Of a stretch of 64,000 nt of DNA, positions 43,954-53,562 are shown piece after piece. A program made the position numbers and the translations under genes. The DNA comes from Limnephilus marmoratus (Eukaryota; Arthropoda; Insecta; Trichoptera; Limnephilidae). Numbering within the stretch: the first letter of the stretch is position 1; each line of letters starts with the position of its first letter. Location of the stretch: NCBI GenBank assembly GCA_917880885.1, contig OU862922.1, positions 27,528,627 to 27,592,626 of the forward strand. Reading direction: 5' to 3'. The notes below the pieces were generated by a model that was given only the letters and a program-made list of their open reading frames with translations, had not been told where the DNA came from and made no database searches.

Positions 43954-46218
43954 CGATATGCGTTGGACGAATGCACACCTTTCATATATCGCTGTTTGGA
44001 TGCATTACCAATTCAAGCCAGAAACTGACACGTTTAATAGAAAATCATTACGCTTACATATTTTTTTATTTTATTTTTAGCATATAAAATATAATATACA
44101 TTTAGATGATGTAATAATTTGCGTACAAGTTCATGTTAAAATATGTTAATACCACTCTTCCATAGAAGCATTAGCTTGTGTCTGGAATTTCTTTCCATCT
44201 TTTTTCTTTCCTTCTTTCTTGCTTTCTTCCTTCATTTCTATCTGTCTTTTTGTCCCAGAAACTGTTTACTTATTATGATTTATATTTTATTTTGTTTATT
44301 ATTATTTCTGTTATTTCACTTGTAGCATCTCTACCTAGTAACAACTAAAACAGGACTAACGCGCGATGTGAACATTTCTAATTGAAGTGTGTAATGTAAT
44401 TTAAATGCAATTTCCCGTAAATGTTTAAAGCAATCAATAAATAAATATCAGAGTGTAATCAGCACGTACTCTAAAAACTTAAACCAGAGACTCCTGAACT
44501 TATTTGGAATAAAAAAATAATATACCTAGATGTCATTTTGGTCTCCGGTGACTTTTTTCCACCCAAAAACATTTTTAAAAACCTGTAGGTATTGGACAGT
44601 TAGGGTCAGGCGGAGGTTGGTCGGTCACTTAGTTGAGTAAACAGTAATGGTAAAAGTTGTTTTAAACAAAAAAAAATTGACCGGAGACGAAAATTTGATT
44701 TACATTTGTTTATTCTAACTGAAAATAAAAATTGTTTTTTGAAATTTATCGAGTATGTGCCGATAAACCCTTAATTGCAAAAGCAAACTAACTCAGAACA
44801 TTAAAAAAATTATTCTATTAGGTATAACAAACAAAAACAAGAAATAACAAACTTGTCGACGCATTGGTTCCGCTGGCTATGTTCCGCTGAGATTCAAGTG
44901 TGGTAGCATAAATAATATTTTTTTTTAATAATTACCATATGTGCGGAGAAGAACGTGGAATATTTTGGCTGTACATAATATCTTGCGAATAATTAAAATT
45001 CTGATACATCTGGTCGATCTAAGGAAGTGTTGTCAGCAATGGTAATCCCTGTACAGGTACAGCACAGAATACACAATGACGTTCTGGGAATAATATATAA
45101 AAGTTCAAAGCATCGCCAGACACTTCAAACCCTTGAGTGTTGGAGAGAAAGGGAAGGCGAAGGACAAACAAGGAGGGAAACTTGTTAGAGCCGCCCCTTC
45201 TGCAGGAAATTGAGTGACAATGGACACAATTGATCATTTGATTGGAAAATCTAAAGCATGATGAAGGGAATAAAGAATCCGAGAAAGGTAAAAACGAAGG
45301 TAAACAAATTGCTTCAAATAAAAACGATAATCGAAAAGCCATTTATCTTTTTAATGGCAGCTTTTTGTGTAACGGTGAAGATTTTTTTTTTGAATGGGAT
45401 GGTGAAATAGAATTTGGAAACAGTGTTTACTATGAATTAAAAATGTTACGAAAAATTCCACGGATTTCAAAAATAGTTCTTTCATTTGTTAATTCTTTTT
45501 TTAGCGACTGCTTTAGATGTATGTCGTTCTATGAAGGTTAGATCAAAAAATATGTAGGACATAAAGCGAGCAATTGATTTCAAAGTTATTAGCACTGTAT
45601 AGATATTCAATACTCAATACATAGTAATCGACACATATTTTTACCACAATAAAACCGGGTTAGTTTATCAAAATAATTCCAGTATATTCACAACAATTCA
45701 GTGGCATACAAACGTTATAATGAAGCTTCCGTAATGGATACAAAGAATAATGAAGAGCGGTTAAGTGATTACTTATTTCCATCGTAATTCAAATCGCCAT
45801 TAATTTCAATGTTACATATTAAAAGCATAATGTTTTAAGTTAGTACGGAAAATGTAACAATTTCCGGAATATTCAAAAATATACTACGATACATATGAAG
45901 AACCTAATGGCCCCATTAAAAGTACAAGCGAAGAAAGGTGGTAATATGAAATTTCTTGATCTAAATACGAATTTATTCTAAAGTCGAAATATAACGATTT
46001 ACAGAATTTTATTGCAGTTTTATCAATAAATGGTGGAGCATATAAAGAGCCCCATCAAAGGCGGGCTTTGTAACCTAAGAAATGAATGCGGCGTTCTAAC
46101 ATAAAAAAAGTATGGTCAAGAATTGCACTTGCACATTATAAATACATAAAGGCATGAAACACAATATGTGAGGTACATATAACCTTTGTAATTTAAATAT
46201 AAAACTTAATACATCATA
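43954..46218. other. AT-rich stretch, nothing supported
   Basis: Frames at 44143 (Leu/Phe-rich), 45019 and 45242 (about 100 residues each) lack recognisable domains and do not look like coding genes. No repeat ends found. Confidence 0.4.
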
Positions 46219-46220
46219 TG

Positions 46221-47164
46221 TTAGGTCCTTACATATGAAATTGGCGTTTTGGATGGGAGGAACATAAAGTCGATTTTTTTTAAATATAATATATTTATTT
46301 AATCAAAGTATGTACCATTGCTATATATGCACTTTTGCCATCTCTTGGGTAGTTCATCGATCCCTTTATTAAAAAAAACCATTCGGACTGGAATCAATAA
46401 AATCTTTGAAGGCGGTTTGGACTGCCCCATCGGAGTTGAATTTTTTCCTTTGCAAGAAGTTATCAAAATTTCGAAAAAAATGGTAATCTGTTGGGACAAG
46501 GTCCGGAGAGTACGGTGGATATCTTAGACATTCCAATTGAAGCTCCTCTAATTTGTTAGCCGTCGTTGTGCAGTGTGTGGTCTAGCGTTCTAATGCACGT
46601 TTGTTGATTTGCTTCACTCAATTCGTGAGATACCCACCTTTCAAGCTTTTTCATCTTCCCAATTTGTTTCAAGTGGATTAAAAAAGTTTTATCACTAACA
46701 CCGCAGCCTGCAGCTAACTCGGACGTGGTTTACGATGGATCCGCTTCCACAATAGCCTTCAATTCTTCATTATCAACTTTGGTCTCCGGCCGTCCACGGG
46801 GCTTGTTCTGCAGGTGGAAATTTTCAGAACAAAAACGTTGGAACCAAAACGCACTGTGTTTTCTTTTGCGGCACCGTCGCCATACACATCATTAATCCTT
46901 CGCGCCGTTTCTGCAGCACTGGTGCCACGGTGGAACTCATACTCGTAAATAACGCGATATTTCAAGTTTTCCATTTTGTAAACTAAGTGACGCAAAGAAA
47001 AAAAACAATTAAGGAAAAATCAAATGAATTTTAATTTTTCGAAACACAAATACATAAGTAAATAGCTGTATAAATTTGAATTTGGAATTTCTAACCAAAG
47101 AGAAAATATTTGAGATCAAAGTTGCCATTTCGGCAAAATGCCAATTTCATATGTAAGGACCTAA
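46221..47164 (-). mobile_element. Internally deleted mariner, copy 2
   Basis: The same inverted repeats as copy 1 (TTAGGTCCTTACATATG) and the same internal deletion. The right flank is TA; the left flank reads TG, presumably a mutated TA. Both copies point the same way and are about 21.7 kb apart. Confidence 0.86.
46299..46984 (-). pseudogene. Mariner transposase, internally deleted (copy 2)
   Basis: The N-terminal part MENLKYRVIYEYEFHRGTSA runs on through ETARRINDVYGDG without the stop present in copy 1, then frameshifts. The C-terminal part ends PKRWQKCIYSNGTYFD. The first two catalytic aspartates are in the deleted segment. Comparison of the copies shows independent point decay after a shared deletion. 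Confidence 0.82.
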
Positions 47165-47560
47165 TATTAAGGTGCTTAACCAAAAATTGTAAAATATTTT
47201 AATAAAGGTAAAAAGAAAAAAAAAAGGTTTGGTTCGTGCATAATTAGAAAAATGAAATAATTGATAATGACAGCGTATTTTTAATTAAATTATTGTGCTT
47301 TTTAGATTATTTTTGAGTTCTTTAGAATACCATACTAAGCTTATACACATGTTGCTTATGGTGCTTAGAGATTGGACTTTCCGAATAAAACTAAATATAA
47401 AAATATTCTCTTCTTAATGTGATTGTAATGTCATGTACAGAATTAACTTAATAATTATATTTCTCAAACCGCACGGTATCAATTCAAATATCTCTGGGAA
47501 ACAAATAAATAATTTTTGGAAAATTTGGCTTGTTGACTTATTCAATCATTGAAGTACCCA
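47165..47560. other. AT-rich stretch, nothing supported
   Basis: No motif. The 3' end of the R1-like element may lie just beyond its right edge. Confidence 0.4.
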
Positions 47561-48785
47561 CCACTGTCCCACCCCGGTATAGGCAACTTATGGTCGCCCC
47601 TTCGGGGTTCTCACAAGAATCTAATTTTTTTGAATAAACGGCTCTACATTTAATGTAACGAATCTAGACCTTCAATGTCCCCTCATACTGTGTTAGGTGG
47701 CGGTATGCGGTCGCGCCTACAGGACTGTACTGTAATGGTCAAAAACTAATACTACTGGTGTTAGTAGACATAAATGTATAAAAAGAGAAAACAAAATATT
47801 TAATACATTATAAACAGAGGGAGACCACACACTCCGTGACTGCAGGCATCTGCGTGTAAAGACAAAAAAAGAAAAAGAATCATAAGTTGAAAACAAAACA
47901 TAAAACGGAAAAAGACAACCGTCATGACCATCGTGAGCCCGGCGGTCCCCCAGAGAATGTATGAGGTTTTTAGTCCAACATCACGGCACCCAGTGGAGTC
48001 GTCCTTTAGCCAGCCAGCCGGTGGTGCCTAGAAGAAGTAAATGGACTGCAAAATGAAGACCCTAGGGAGAAAAGCGTCGGGTGGCCGGAGAGGGGACGGA
48101 CAGACCTCCGGATGCCGCTCAATCTTTCCTCCAACCTTATCATGACCGGGGGGGTGGCACGGGCACAGAAGGAGATAACAATGATTGAATCGAAAAGGTA
48201 AACCAAAGGTAAGTTAACAGGGACAAGGCCCAAAGTCCAACCCCTTCGATGGGGAAGAGGACATTACAGAACAAACAAAGGAGTTCTGTCTAACCTCCAG
48301 ATAAACAATATAACATTTATAACATTAGAACAATATAACATCTTAAAAAAAAAAGAAGAAATTAATAATAGTCACGAAAATAATAATGGAATTATCCATC
48401 CCAAGCTGTAAATTCGACTGCTGCTGTGTACTAAAAAATAAAATAAACAAACAGAATTTGCACATACATGATGCCATGAAAGGAAAGAAAAACAATAGAA
48501 CACAAAGGAAAGTGTATATAAAATAAACGTATAGAAATCAATAGAAGCAAATTTATAGTTGGCTAATTTGCAATGCTGCGCGGTGAACTTCCAGACTGCA
48601 ACTGTATGTTTCAAACAAAATTCCACGTTCATATAGCCTAACAGAGAAAAGAAAAAAAAAACAAAAGAACACATAAAAAAAAGAGTATTAAAAGAATATG
48701 TACATCCAGGCGAAAGTATAAAAGAGAGATCAAATCGTTGTCCGTGGTATTACAGGAACATGTACACCTGATAACCTATATTCTG
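47561..48785 (-). other. 3' untranslated region of the R1-like element
   Basis: No open frame of note. Contains GGGGGACCGCCGGGCTCACG and a GGTGCCGTGATGTTGGAC segment (minus strand), and A/G- and A-rich runs on the plus strand near 48300-48360 and 48650-48690. The distal boundary near CCCCACCCCGGTATAGG (about 47565) is a guess based on the composition change. Confidence 0.45.
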
Positions 48786-51700
48786 CTAATCATCGACTCT
48801 AAGAGCAGGCCATCTTTCAACCCAGATCCTTGCAAACTTACGCAAGCACTCGAAATTCACCTTATTCGATACTAGATCAGTATTCCAAACTGGTCTAATA
48901 GGGACGTCCAGACCATTAAGCATTTCCTCTCTAGCATCCATCATAATCTCGCAATGCCACAGAATGTGCTCGGCCGACTGGTTTGTGCTACCGCACGCAC
49001 AGTTGGGATGAGGGGATAGGGAGAGAGTATGAAGTCTCCCCCTAAATTCCCCATGACCAGACAAAAGTTGGGTCACGTGATGGTCCAGTTGTAAAAAGGC
49101 CCCTTCCATCCTGATTTTAACTGATGGGAAGAAGGAGAAAGTCCATCTCCCCAAATTCGACCTATCCCAACGAAGCTGCCACTCATGAAGCGACAGTTCA
49201 CGCATTTCACGAAGCAGACCAGGGAGAGTCCCCGGACCACCAGGAGTCAGGACAACACCATGATGAGTTGCCGGGGTTCCTCTAGTAAGCTTCTCTTTAG
49301 TGATCACCTCCCTGATTTCGAGATCGATTGGTAATATACCAGCCAAAACAGGCAAAGCGTCCGAATCAACGGTTCTATACGCCCCGGATAGTGCCAGGAG
49401 AGGAGTTCGTTGACCTCGCTTCAAAGCCAGGAGTATAAGCGAATTATCCAAGCGATGCTCCCACACAGATGCAGCGTATGAAACTTGCGCAACATAAACG
49501 CACCTATATAGCATACGCAAAGCCGGATTACGCAGTCCCCACTCAGCTGTGGAGAGTCTCCTTAGCTTCAAAAAGAGAGCCTGAGCCTTGCTGGATACAT
49601 CCTTGACGTGAGCCAGAAAAGAGGACGATCGATCAAGCGTAACACCTAAATATTTTACATTATCAAAGAAGCGGATATTGGATTCTCCCATTTTGATGGT
49701 CGGATTTCTGTTTCTGCTGAGATAACCCTTCATCAGGAGGCCCTTAGTCTTCTGGGGAGCGAAGGTCATCTTGTTTCTTGTTCCCCAATCCAAGAACATC
49801 TGCAAACCATCACTACCTTTCTTTTCTACTTCCTTTCTGCTGTCCCCAGAGACCAAATACATTTTGTCATCAGCGTAATCAACAGAAATACATCCTTCAG
49901 GCAAGGGTAACCTGGAGGAGTCGTCAAAGGCAATGTTCCACAGGTCAGGTCCAAGAATGGAGCCCTGAGGGCATCCCATATCAGCTTCACGCTCGATGCA
50001 GTAGTCCCCGAAAGAGATGGTAATTGTTCTATCGGCCAGGTAGTCATCGATGATTTGGAACAAAAGTTTGGAGCACTGCCTGTTTTTCACCTTCAACCGT
50101 ATCATTGCCCACCACGCATGATCGAAGGCACCAGTTATGTCAAGAAATATTGCCACAACGTACTTCTTGGGACAAACCTTCACCCAGTCAAGCACATACG
50201 ACAGGGCGTGCACCGTGGATTTCCCAGGGACGAAACCAAATTGCAGGTCGCTAGCCGGGGAGAGCGATTTCCGTAACCGTTCTCTGATGATTTTCTCCAA
50301 GATTTTACCTAGAACTGGAAGTAAGGTGATAGGTCTGTACGCTTTAATATCAGAAAGTGGTTTGTCGTTCCCCTTGGGTATAATCCGGAGCACGCCGCGC
50401 TTCCATTCTGAGGGAAAAACCCCTCTTCTCATGCATGTGTCCATCACCTGGAAGAGCTCCTCCTTGGCGTGGACCCAGACTTGCTTTGCAATTACGCCGT
50501 TGAGCCTATCATGCCCTGGTGCCTTCTTAGGACCCAAACCCTTAATTATAACTTCAATTTCTTGCTTAGTGACTCTATACGAAATATCCTCTTGGGCGAG
50601 GTTACTAGGAGGCAGCCGTGCCAGATTTCTAATCTGGGTATGGTGGTCACTTTCCCCAATTACTGAATCTATAGGAACTAACTCACCCAAAAGTGTCTCG
50701 AGGGTAGAGGCCACGTCCACCGTCTCAGCGTTCCTCCCATCAATATTCCCAATTACAGTAGACAAAAACCGATCAGATCCTTTACCGGATTTCTTAATTG
50801 CGCTGTGGATATTCCACGGGTTGGCGTTACCCACTTCTTGGACCCAATTACGCCAGGCAGCTCGTTTCGCATGAAGGACGGCCCGCTTAAAAGCCGACCT
50901 AGCAGATCTGAGGTCGTCCAGGAGAGCGGCCGTCTCCTCCTCCGTACGACCACCACTCCTAGCAGACCCCATCGCCCTGAAGGCTCTCTTGTAGACCCCC
51001 TTCAGCAAAGTCAGCTCAGGTGACCACCACGGCGTCCGAATGCTCGTCTTTGGGTTTGATCTGCCCAAAGACGAGTTGGCAGCAGATACAACCGCCTTAT
51101 TGAAAAAGTTTCCCAAATTATCCGGATCAGTAGCAGCTACATGGTAAAAATCCCTTAAAGTATCTCGTAGCGCAATCCCAAAGTTATCCCAATTCGCCCT
51201 AGTGGTGTTGAAATTCCAGGAGGTTCTTGGAATCTCTGTTTTTTTAACACCAACCGTAAATGTAATTAATCTATGATCCGAATTTATTTCGCACTCATGG
51301 ACTGTCCACCTTGAAATCCTGGTTGCAACTGACCCAGAGCAAAGAGTTAAGTCAATGTTGCTCTCACCATGTATGTTTGAGAATGTGAAAAAAGAACTCT
51401 GTTCATTAATTATACTGAGACCTTGCGCGGCAATTAGGTCTTCCACGGCGTCTGATCGCTCCGTCCTACAGTCGTTAGTATCAAACCATAATGGTGAGCG
51501 TGCATTAAAGTCACCTCCGATAACAATGTTACGTCCTTTAAGCGCGTTCAATGCGCGCGTCAAACTCAGGATGTGGGGTCCTACCGGGTTCCCAAACTTA
51601 AAATATACGGAGATCAAAAAGATCTCAGTATCACCAAATCTAATACATACACAGGTTTGGTACTCATCAGAATAGCCGTCCAAGAGGAGGGGGCTGATCA

Positions 51701-51917
51701 ACGAAGTGTTGACCAGGACACCCGCCCCCGGAGATCGGCCGACTTCGAGTACCGCCCCCGGAAAACTAATTGGGGTTTTACCTTGCCAGGTGTACTGTTC
51801 CTGTATGAGCATAATGTCGATATTGCGGTCAGACATGACCCGCAGCACCTCCAAAGTGGCCATCCGGGAACGCTGCAGGTTGATCTGGCCAATAGAAATA
51901 GGATTAACTAGAGCCAT
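48786..51917 (-). CDS. R1-like ORF2: endonuclease and reverse transcriptase
   Basis: An intact 1043-residue frame. APE-type endonuclease: LIQEQYT (E40), GGDFNARSPLW (D136, N138), SNIDLTLCS (D189), NSDHRLI (D214, H215). Reverse transcriptase: YRPITLLPVLGK (about 528), GFVPGKST (about 561), FLDITGAFDH (D593), CPQGSILGPDLWN (about 649), and DYADDKM (D683, D684), a YADD rather than FADD form, followed by KYLGVTLD. The C-terminus has CACGSTNQSAEHILWHC (C973, C975, H984, C989), the zinc motif of R1-type proteins. It nicks the target and reverse-transcribes the element RNA there. All catalytic residues checked are present. The ATG overlaps the ORF1 stop region, suggesting termination-reinitiation. 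Confidence 0.9.
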   Translation of the reverse strand: MALVNPISIGQINLQRSRMATLEVLRVMSDRNIDIMLIQEQYTWQGKTPISFPGAVLEVGRSPGAGVLVNTSLISPLLLDGYSDEYQTCVCIRFGDTEIFLISVYFKFGNPVGPHILSLTRALNALKGRNIVIGGDFNARSPLWFDTNDCRTERSDAVEDLIAAQGLSIINEQSSFFTFSNIHGESNIDLTLCSGSVATRISRWTVHECEINSDHRLITFTVGVKKTEIPRTSWNFNTTRANWDNFGIALRDTLRDFYHVAATDPDNLGNFFNKAVVSAANSSLGRSNPKTSIRTPWWSPELTLLKGVYKRAFRAMGSARSGGRTEEETAALLDDLRSARSAFKRAVLHAKRAAWRNWVQEVGNANPWNIHSAIKKSGKGSDRFLSTVIGNIDGRNAETVDVASTLETLLGELVPIDSVIGESDHHTQIRNLARLPPSNLAQEDISYRVTKQEIEVIIKGLGPKKAPGHDRLNGVIAKQVWVHAKEELFQVMDTCMRRGVFPSEWKRGVLRIIPKGNDKPLSDIKAYRPITLLPVLGKILEKIIRERLRKSLSPASDLQFGFVPGKSTVHALSYVLDWVKVCPKKYVVAIFLDITGAFDHAWWAMIRLKVKNRQCSKLLFQIIDDYLADRTITISFGDYCIEREADMGCPQGSILGPDLWNIAFDDSSRLPLPEGCISVDYADDKMYLVSGDSRKEVEKKGSDGLQMFLDWGTRNKMTFAPQKTKGLLMKGYLSRNRNPTIKMGESNIRFFDNVKYLGVTLDRSSSFLAHVKDVSSKAQALFLKLRRLSTAEWGLRNPALRMLYRCVYVAQVSYAASVWEHRLDNSLILLALKRGQRTPLLALSGAYRTVDSDALPVLAGILPIDLEIREVITKEKLTRGTPATHHGVVLTPGGPGTLPGLLREMRELSLHEWQLRWDRSNLGRWTFSFFPSVKIRMEGAFLQLDHHVTQLLSGHGEFRGRLHTLSLSPHPNCACGSTNQSAEHILWHCEIMMDAREEMLNGLDVPIRPVWNTDLVSNKVNFECLRKFARIWVERWPALRVDD

Positions 51918-53361
51918 AGTCAGTCATTTTAATCTGTGCCTCTATGGCAGCTCTGTGGGCGGGGCACATCCTGTCGCCAGTCGGGTGGTCTGCCGGTTTC
52001 TTAAACCTCGTACAGGTAGCACAGACAGCGGGCTGTGCCTTCTTGGGACATTCCTCAAAGTCATGACCCTCTGAGGCGCAGTGTCGACAGGTAACCTTCT
52101 CCTGGGTACATGTTTTAGTAATGTGTCCATACTGATGGCATTTGAAACACCTGGTAGCCCCGGTGAAATCACGCGTACGACAGGCAGTCCAACCAAGGAA
52201 GCACAACCCGCTGTCTATTAAAACCCGCCTGACGTTTGGGTGACATGTTACCACCATATTCATCGTAGGCAATTCGCGTTTTCCAAAAAGCGACACCCGG
52301 CGCATGGTCCTCAAGTGATCTTCCAAAGAAAGAGAGGTCTTTCCATCCAGATTTGTTGTGTAGATCTCCTTAAATAGCTCTGGATCTGCAGACGGGTCAC
52401 CTCTGGGCATGTTATATATTACAATTTTGGGTAATCTACCCAGAGGGCTGACGATTTTTAGGCCGCAAGCAGCTAGTTTGGCCTCAGTTTTTTTGATATT
52501 TTCCAGGTCAGTTTTGTCCTTAGCCTGGATAGCCATGCCGGCACCCCTAATCTTTCGAACTCGGACAACTTGAAAACCATCAGTACGAGGATTGATTGTT
52601 TTCTCCAGATTCTTCTTCGTTTCTTCGGAGGTAGTACCCTCTGGCTTTTCTGGGTATACGAGGACAGTGAGCGGTTTAGGTGGGATCGGTCGCTCAAAAC
52701 CGTTAACTACCAAGGTTTTTGAATTTGGTGCGGAACCAGCCATCTTCGCATATGTAGGAGCAGCAGAGGTATTCGGCAGTGGCACACTAGCTGGCGGTCG
52801 TACTTGGAGTAGGTTGTCAATTTTCTTTGAAATGATGTTTTGGGAAGTTAACATTTCTTCAATGGTAGAGCTCCTAGTAGACACAGTGTTTAAATCTAGC
52901 ATTAGATGCGTGATGTCGGACATCAGGTCATCTAAGAGTTCGTTGATTGCACTCTTATCACCTTTGTTAAGTTTATTAGCACCGTCGATGATCGATCTAA
53001 TTTTATGGCACTTAGACATTGCCGGGATCACTTTCCACTGGTTCACGTTAGGTGAGTCACTAGGTCTGGGTCTCTTCCGTGTGCTGGCATTAGGTGAAGG
53101 CATCGACGAAATAGTGATGGATTGTCCACTTGGGCCGGCGGTGGGGGGTGGGACCGTGTCCATGTCCGAGCCTTCGTCGGAGTCGCTATGCGCAGTGTGG
53201 GTCTCGGATTCTACACCGAACAATTTTTTTTTGGACTTATGCCTTTGTTTTTTAGGACTCATGGGGTACATTTGGCGCTTGAGTTCTTCAATTTGATCTT
53301 TTATGGCCTTGTTGCGTTCCATTTTCCTATTCTCACGATCGGGATTTTCGTCCGATGACAT
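51904..53361 (-). CDS. R1-like ORF1: Gag-like nucleic-acid-binding protein
   Basis: An intact 485-residue frame. The N-terminus is charged (KMERNKAIKDQIEELKRQMY may form a coiled coil), followed by a Ser/Pro-rich linker. A central domain is found at about residues 225-400. Three Cys-His knuckles follow: CFKCHQYGHITKTC (405-418), CRHCASEGHDFEEC (425-438), both C-x2-C-x4-H-x4-C, and a wider one from CATC (447) to MCPAH. Such proteins bind the element RNA and form the ribonucleoprotein. The stop TAA lies inside the start of ORF2 (ATGGCTCTAGTTAA), a 14-base overlap in a different frame. Confidence 0.88.
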   Translation of the reverse strand: MSSDENPDRENRKMERNKAIKDQIEELKRQMYPMSPKKQRHKSKKKLFGVESETHTAHSDSDEGSDMDTVPPPTAGPSGQSITISSMPSPNASTRKRPRPSDSPNVNQWKVIPAMSKCHKIRSIIDGANKLNKGDKSAINELLDDLMSDITHLMLDLNTVSTRSSTIEEMLTSQNIISKKIDNLLQVRPPASVPLPNTSAAPTYAKMAGSAPNSKTLVVNGFERPIPPKPLTVLVYPEKPEGTTSEETKKNLEKTINPRTDGFQVVRVRKIRGAGMAIQAKDKTDLENIKKTEAKLAACGLKIVSPLGRLPKIVIYNMPRGDPSADPELFKEIYTTNLDGKTSLSLEDHLRTMRRVSLFGKRELPTMNMVVTCHPNVRRVLIDSGLCFLGWTACRTRDFTGATRCFKCHQYGHITKTCTQEKVTCRHCASEGHDFEECPKKAQPAVCATCTRFKKPADHPTGDRMCPAHRAAIEAQIKMTDYGSS

Positions 53362-53392
53362 GTCACTCGAAATAGGGTAAATTTGAAATGTT

Positions 53393-53562
53393 GGGGGGGT
53401 TAGGGGGTCTTAGGGGGGTCTTAGGGGGTCTTAGGGGGTCTTAGGGGGTCTTAGGGGGGTCTTAGGGGGTCATTAGGGGGTCTTAGGGGGGGATTAGGGG
53501 GGTTAGGGGGGTTAGGGGGGGTTGGGGGGGGGGGGGGGGGGTTGGGGGGGTCGGGGGGGTTG
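53393..53562. repeat. TTAGGGGGTC-type tandem array
   Basis: On the plus strand about eight units of TTAGGGGGTC (some with an extra G) are followed by TTAGGGGGG units and a run of about 20 G (53524-53541). The array starts about 30 bases upstream of the ORF1 ATG on the opposite strand. Each unit contains TTAGG, the insect telomere repeat. It has G-quadruplex potential on the plus strand. It is either part of the element's 5' leader or target DNA. Confidence 0.9.

Noticed and set aside
45019..45541. Two roughly 100-residue frames on opposite strands
   Set aside because: No recognisable domain, no conserved start context, and they overlap in antisense.
50137..50874. 245-residue plus-strand frame
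   Set aside because: It is the antisense shadow of the R1-like ORF2, which has clear catalytic motifs on the minus strand.
52592..53296. 234-residue plus-strand frame
   Set aside because: Antisense shadow of ORF1, whose zinc knuckles fix the coding strand.
53401..53480. CRISPR-like array at the 10-bp repeats
   Set aside because: The repeats are head-to-tail without spacers, in a eukaryotic context; it is a simple tandem array.
53393..53562. True chromosome end
   Set aside because: Units are TTAGGGGGTC rather than pure TTAGG, the array is short and has unique DNA on both sides; internal telomere-like repeat is the most that can be said.
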